Position numbers and translations under genes: made by a program. From Mucilaginibacter straminoryzae (lineage in GTDB: Bacteria; Bacteroidota; Bacteroidia; Sphingobacteriales; Sphingobacteriaceae), in NCBI RefSeq assembly GCF_022953055.1, contig NZ_JALJEJ010000008.1:62001-126000 (forward strand): 64,000 bases of DNA. Reading direction: 5' to 3'. Shown here piece after piece: positions 61,109 to 64,000 of this stretch; positions within the stretch are counted from its first letter, which is position 1; every line of letters starts with the position of its first letter. Under the pieces are notes generated by a model. It was not told the origin of the DNA. It saw only the letters and a program-made list of their open reading frames with translations, and made no database searches.

Positions 61109-62017
61109 ATGACCATATTAATGATCCGCCCGGCAAATTTCGGGTATAACGAACAGACCGCTGAAAGCAACGCTTTTCAACAGCAAAGCCATGCTACAAC
61201 CAGCGATGTGCAGGCAAACGCGCTCAAAGAGTTTGACAACTATGCCACTGTACTCAGAAATAATAACGTTGATGTTGTGGTAATTGATGACACGGCTGAA
61301 CCAAGGAAACCTGATGCGATATTTCCCAACAACTGGGTTTCATTTCACGAGAGTGGTAACGTTTACCTCTACCCTATGCAGGCAGAAAACCGCCGCCTGG
61401 AGCGACGGGAGGATGTGATCCGTAAGCTGGAAGATCAGTTTCGGGTGAAGCACATGATCGATCTGAGCCGGTTTGAACTACAGCAAAAGTTTTTAGAAGG
61501 CACGGGCAGCATGGTGTTAGACAGGGTAAATAAAATAGCTTATGCCTGTATTTCACCGCGTACAGATGCAGAAGTGCTGTACACCTTTGCCGAATCTGAA
61601 GGTTACCGGATCATTACCTTTAAAGCCATCGACCAGAATGCTACCCCCATCTATCACACTAACGTTTTGATGTGCATGGGCAGCCAATTTGTAGTCATCT
61701 GCCTGGATGCCATTGCCGACGAAACAGAAAAACAAGAGCTATTAAATTCTTTTGCGATAACCGGCAAGGAAGTAGTTGCCATCACCTTCGAACAGATGAA
61801 CCGCTTTGCAGGCAACATGCTGGAAGTAGAAAACAAACAGGGCGAAAAACTTTTGGTGATGTCTAAACAAGCCTATGAATCGCTGCATCAAGAGCAGATC
61901 GAGAAATTGAGCAAATATGCCAGACTAATCTATTCGGATCTGACCACCATAGAAACCATCGGCGGTGGCAGCGCCAGATGTATGCTAGCTGAAGTAGCGT
62001 TACCTTTGGTAGACTAA
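61109..62017 (+). CDS. ctlX: Citrulline utilization hydrolase CtlX-like
   Basis: A 302-residue pentein-fold hydrolase of the CtlX family, which acts on citrulline. Hallmarks are MIRPANFGYN, PDAIFPNNWVSFH, LEGTGSMVLDR, YHTNVLMCMG and the catalytic Cys in GGGSARCMLAEV. It lies 69 bp after the ADI-like gene on the same strand. An ADI product (citrulline) would be its natural substrate, so a two-step arginine-to-citrulline-to-ornithine route is plausible (inference). Confidence 0.88.
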   Translation: MTILMIRPANFGYNEQTAESNAFQQQSHATTSDVQANALKEFDNYATVLRNNNVDVVVIDDTAEPRKPDAIFPNNWVSFHESGNVYLYPMQAENRRLERREDVIRKLEDQFRVKHMIDLSRFELQQKFLEGTGSMVLDRVNKIAYACISPRTDAEVLYTFAESEGYRIITFKAIDQNATPIYHTNVLMCMGSQFVVICLDAIADETEKQELLNSFAITGKEVVAITFEQMNRFAGNMLEVENKQGEKLLVMSKQAYESLHQEQIEKLSKYARLIYSDLTTIETIGGGSARCMLAEVALPLVD

Positions 62018-62124
62018 AGACAATGAGATAAAGGATTAAGGACGGTTGAAAGATAAAGACCGAACCACAAACTAATTAGATGATATTCTTTTGTCTATAG
62101 TCTTTCGTCATTAAGTCCAAAGTC
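62012..62124. repeat. Heptad-phased repeats on both strands between ctlX and the DUF502 gene
   Basis: The plus strand from 62012 reads GACTAAA, GACAATG, AGATAAA, GGATTAA. The minus strand from 62124 reads GACTTTG, GACTTAA, (T), GACGAAA, GACTATA, GACAAAA. The two purine-rich arms face each other between convergent gene ends, giving an imperfect inverted arrangement that might also help termination. Confidence 0.6.
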
Positions 62125-62135
62125 TGCTTACGCAC

Positions 62136-62738
62136 CTATTTTTCTTCCAAGCCGCTTACACCGCCAGAGATTACAAACTTCATCATTTGGGCGGCGCTCT
62201 TATCCAGTACTTTTACTTTATCCGCAGGGACAATCATCACTTCACCCGCAAAGGAATACGACCAGGGAAAATAAACGGCAACGTCATCAGCTAACCCAAG
62301 CGAGGTCAGGTCTTTCTGGGTAAGAAAACCGATACGTTTCACCCCCATTTCATTAATGGTTACCAAAACCGGTTCGCTGAATTTCTTTTCTTCCCCTACA
62401 AATGCTTCTGTTAAATCTTTAATGGATGAGTACAGAAACTTGAACAGTGGCAACCGGTTCAGCCAGCGGTTAAACCAATTTTTGATGGGGTCAGTCACTA
62501 CAGTAGTTACCAGCACACCGGCGAGTAAAATTACCACCAATACACTTAGGATACCCATTCCAGGGATGTAAACCGGCTTACCTGTTTTAGGGCTAACCCA
62601 TAAAATATCGCTCAGGTTCAGGGCTTTGTCAATACTCAGTACGGCCCAGATAATCAGGAATAATGCAGCGCCAAGAGGTACCACCACTAACAGCCCTTTG
62701 GCAAAATAGCGAAGTATAGCACCGGCAAATTTATTCAT
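62136..62738 (-). CDS. DUF502 family membrane protein
   Basis: A 200-residue protein with two N-terminal membrane helices (about 10-32 and 55-78) and a soluble C-terminal part. Family hallmarks are FAKGLLVVVPLGA, IPGMGILSVLVVILLAG, LFKFLYSSIKDLTEAFVG and VAVYFPWSYSFAGEVMIVP. DUF502 has no established function. It follows the murF-alr gene after 15 bp and is probably co-transcribed with it. Confidence 0.88.
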   Translation of the reverse strand: MNKFAGAILRYFAKGLLVVVPLGAALFLIIWAVLSIDKALNLSDILWVSPKTGKPVYIPGMGILSVLVVILLAGVLVTTVVTDPIKNWFNRWLNRLPLFKFLYSSIKDLTEAFVGEEKKFSEPVLVTINEMGVKRIGFLTQKDLTSLGLADDVAVYFPWSYSFAGEVMIVPADKVKVLDKSAAQMMKFVISGGVSGLEEK

Positions 62739-62753
62739 AACGAGGAAAAGAAT

Positions 62754-64000
62754 TTACTCGTAAAAGTACACTCTTTTTACCCGCTGCGAAATATTTGTTA
62801 GTATTTCGTAAGGAATGGTGCCAATTTGTTTAGCCAACACATCTATCCCGTGCTTTTCATTGAAGACGATTACTTCGTCACCTTCTTTCACATCCACATC
62901 GCTCACGTCGATCATGCACATGTCCATCGCGATATTGCCTACGGTAGGCACCAATGTATTCTTCACCAGCATTTTACCTACCCCATTACCAAACGCACGT
63001 AAGTAGCCGTCGGCATAACCAATGCGCACAGTGGCAATCTTACCATCTTTATTCAGCTTGCCTAAACGACTGTAACCGATGGTCTCCCCCGCAGGCAGAC
63101 GCTTGATCTGCGAGATACTGGTCTTTAAAGTAGCCACCTGCTGCAGCCCGTTCAGATGACTTGGCATCGCGGCGTCTACACCGTAAAGCCCGATACCCAA
63201 CCTTACCATATCATACTGCGCCATGGGCCAGCGGATAATCGCCGACGTATTACAAATGTGGCGGATAAACTTATAGCCTAATGCTTGTTCTATTTTAAGA
63301 TATGCCTTTTCATAACGCTTCATTTGTTTAAGCGTAAATGCATCGTGCTCCGGCGCATCAGAAGCTACCAGGTGCGAGAAAACTGACTTCACGCGGATAT
63401 AGCGAATATCTTCCAGGAAATCGCACAAGGTATCAATCTCATGGTCTTCAAAACCCAGGCGGTGCATCCCGGTATCAATCTTCAGGTGTACCGGGTAATG
63501 CGAGATATCCTGCTGATAGGCAAAGCGCACAAAATCGTCCAGCATATTAAAGCTATAGATCTCGGGCTCCAGGTTATGCTCCACCATTTTATCAAATGCA
63601 GCAGCCTCGGGGTTAAGCACCATGATTGGCAGGGTAATGCCGCTTTCACGCAGGGCAACGCCCTCGTCTATGTAAGCCACGGCCAGGTAATCTACCTTGG
63701 CATATTGCAGCACGTTAGCAATCTCGAAGGTGCCGCTACCGTAAGACGATGCCTTAACCATAACCATCATTTTCACGTTCGGGTATAGTTTTGAACGGTA
63801 AAAGTTCAGGTTATTGATCATGGCATTCAGGTTCACTTCCATCTGCGTGCCATGTGCCTTTTGCGATAAGGCCCTGCTAATGCGCTCAAATTCGAAGCTC
63901 CGCGAACCTTTGATCAAGATCGTCTCCCCGCTAAACTCCAGATCACTTAAACGCTTTAATAACGTTTGGGTATCGGGATAAAAATGCTTTTTCAGGATAT
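62754..64000 (-). CDS. alr: Fused MurF ligase / alanine racemase (N-terminal part cut by window edge)
   Basis: The visible 415 residues run off the right edge. The first about 40 (HFYPDTQTLLKRLSDLEF, GETILIKGSRSFEFERI) match the C-terminal end of MurF, and the rest is a complete PLP-dependent alanine racemase. The Alr lysine lies in MVMVKASSYGSG; LKIDTGMHRLGF, GIGLYGVD, GYADGYLR and GNIAMDMCMID are signatures. No stop separates the two parts, so this is the bifunctional enzyme that makes D-Ala and adds D-Ala-D-Ala to the UDP-MurNAc-tripeptide. The apparent TTG start at 63917 is internal. Confidence 0.93.
   Translation of the reverse strand, partial: ILKKHFYPDTQTLLKRLSDLEFSGETILIKGSRSFEFERISRALSQKAHGTQMEVNLNAMINNLNFYRSKLYPNVKMMVMVKASSYGSGTFEIANVLQYAKVDYLAVAYIDEGVALRESGITLPIMVLNPEAAAFDKMVEHNLEPEIYSFNMLDDFVRFAYQQDISHYPVHLKIDTGMHRLGFEDHEIDTLCDFLEDIRYIRVKSVFSHLVASDAPEHDAFTLKQMKRYEKAYLKIEQALGYKFIRHICNTSAIIRWPMAQYDMVRLGIGLYGVDAAMPSHLNGLQQVATLKTSISQIKRLPAGETIGYSRLGKLNKDGKIATVRIGYADGYLRAFGNGVGKMLVKNTLVPTVGNIAMDMCMIDVSDVDVKEGDEVIVFNEKHGIDVLAKQIGTIPYEILTNISQRVKRVYFYE

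Overview
The window looks like a chromosomal segment of a Bacteroidota bacterium, most likely family Sphingobacteriaceae (Mucilaginibacter/Pedobacter-like). This rests on the fused MurF-alanine racemase, the -7 promoter boxes of form TAnnTTTG, the secreted GH92 and GH20 glycosidases with chitobiase-type C-terminal modules, families typical of the phylum (BatA, DUF4199, WbqC, CtlX) and protein similarity recalled from memory. No database search was possible. I saw no insertion sequence, prophage, CRISPR array, tRNA or rRNA. Nearly all of it is dense housekeeping and envelope DNA.

Layout. 1-7.4 kb: xerD (cut by the left edge) divergent from aroQ, a large MscS-type channel, a convergent glycosyltransferase/lipid acyltransferase pair, then wbqC-like and corA. 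7.4-13.7 kb: lipoprotein MsrA, DUF3820, an MBL-fold hydrolase, a small protein coupled to an aldo/keto reductase, an Asn/Gly/Arg-rich secreted protein, and a sugar dehydrogenase coupled to a cytochrome c. 13.7-19.5 kb: a TPR protein, a small unknown protein, a TrpXYZ-like ABC importer, then a YbdL-like aminotransferase and YafV-like omega-amidase. 19.7-25.4 kb: a CzcCBA/CusCBA-like metal efflux operon. 25.4-35 kb: GH92 mannosidase, a tandemly duplicated intergenic segment, a PPK2 kinase, PBP1A, and a large peptidase/propeller/barrel protein. 35-44.5 kb: fasciclin protein, zinc-less MsrB, a GIY-YIG-like protein divergent from a LexA-like regulator, a Spy-like protein, an operon of BatA, a dihydroorotase-like pseudoenzyme, an acidic unknown and DUF4199, then DUF72 and a second aldo/keto reductase. 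44.5-48.5 kb: a complete stressosome module (RsbR-RsbS-RsbT, an ATPase-SpoIIE phosphatase, a histidine kinase). 48.5-64 kb: a lipoprotein, GH20 hexosaminidase, rpsO-pnp, bioF-bioD, a 3-hydroxyacyl-CoA dehydrogenase, a YXWGXW lipoprotein, argS divergent from two guanidine-modifying-superfamily hydrolases (ADI-like and CtlX), DUF502 and the fused murF-alr (cut by the right edge).

The most notable observations are four. First, a dihydroorotase homologue has lost essentially every metal and substrate residue but keeps an intact frame inside a tight operon. Second, the stressosome operon ends in a histidine kinase whose N-terminus resembles a degenerate RsbT-type ATPase; it has a well-matched promoter with a perfect 13-bp direct repeat just upstream. 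Third, several intergenic regions carry degenerate tandem repeats in strict 7-bp phase (roughly GAYNAAN). Fourth, several promoters place the -7 box so close to the start codon that the mRNAs are probably leaderless. Bidirectional hairpin terminators separate several convergent gene pairs.
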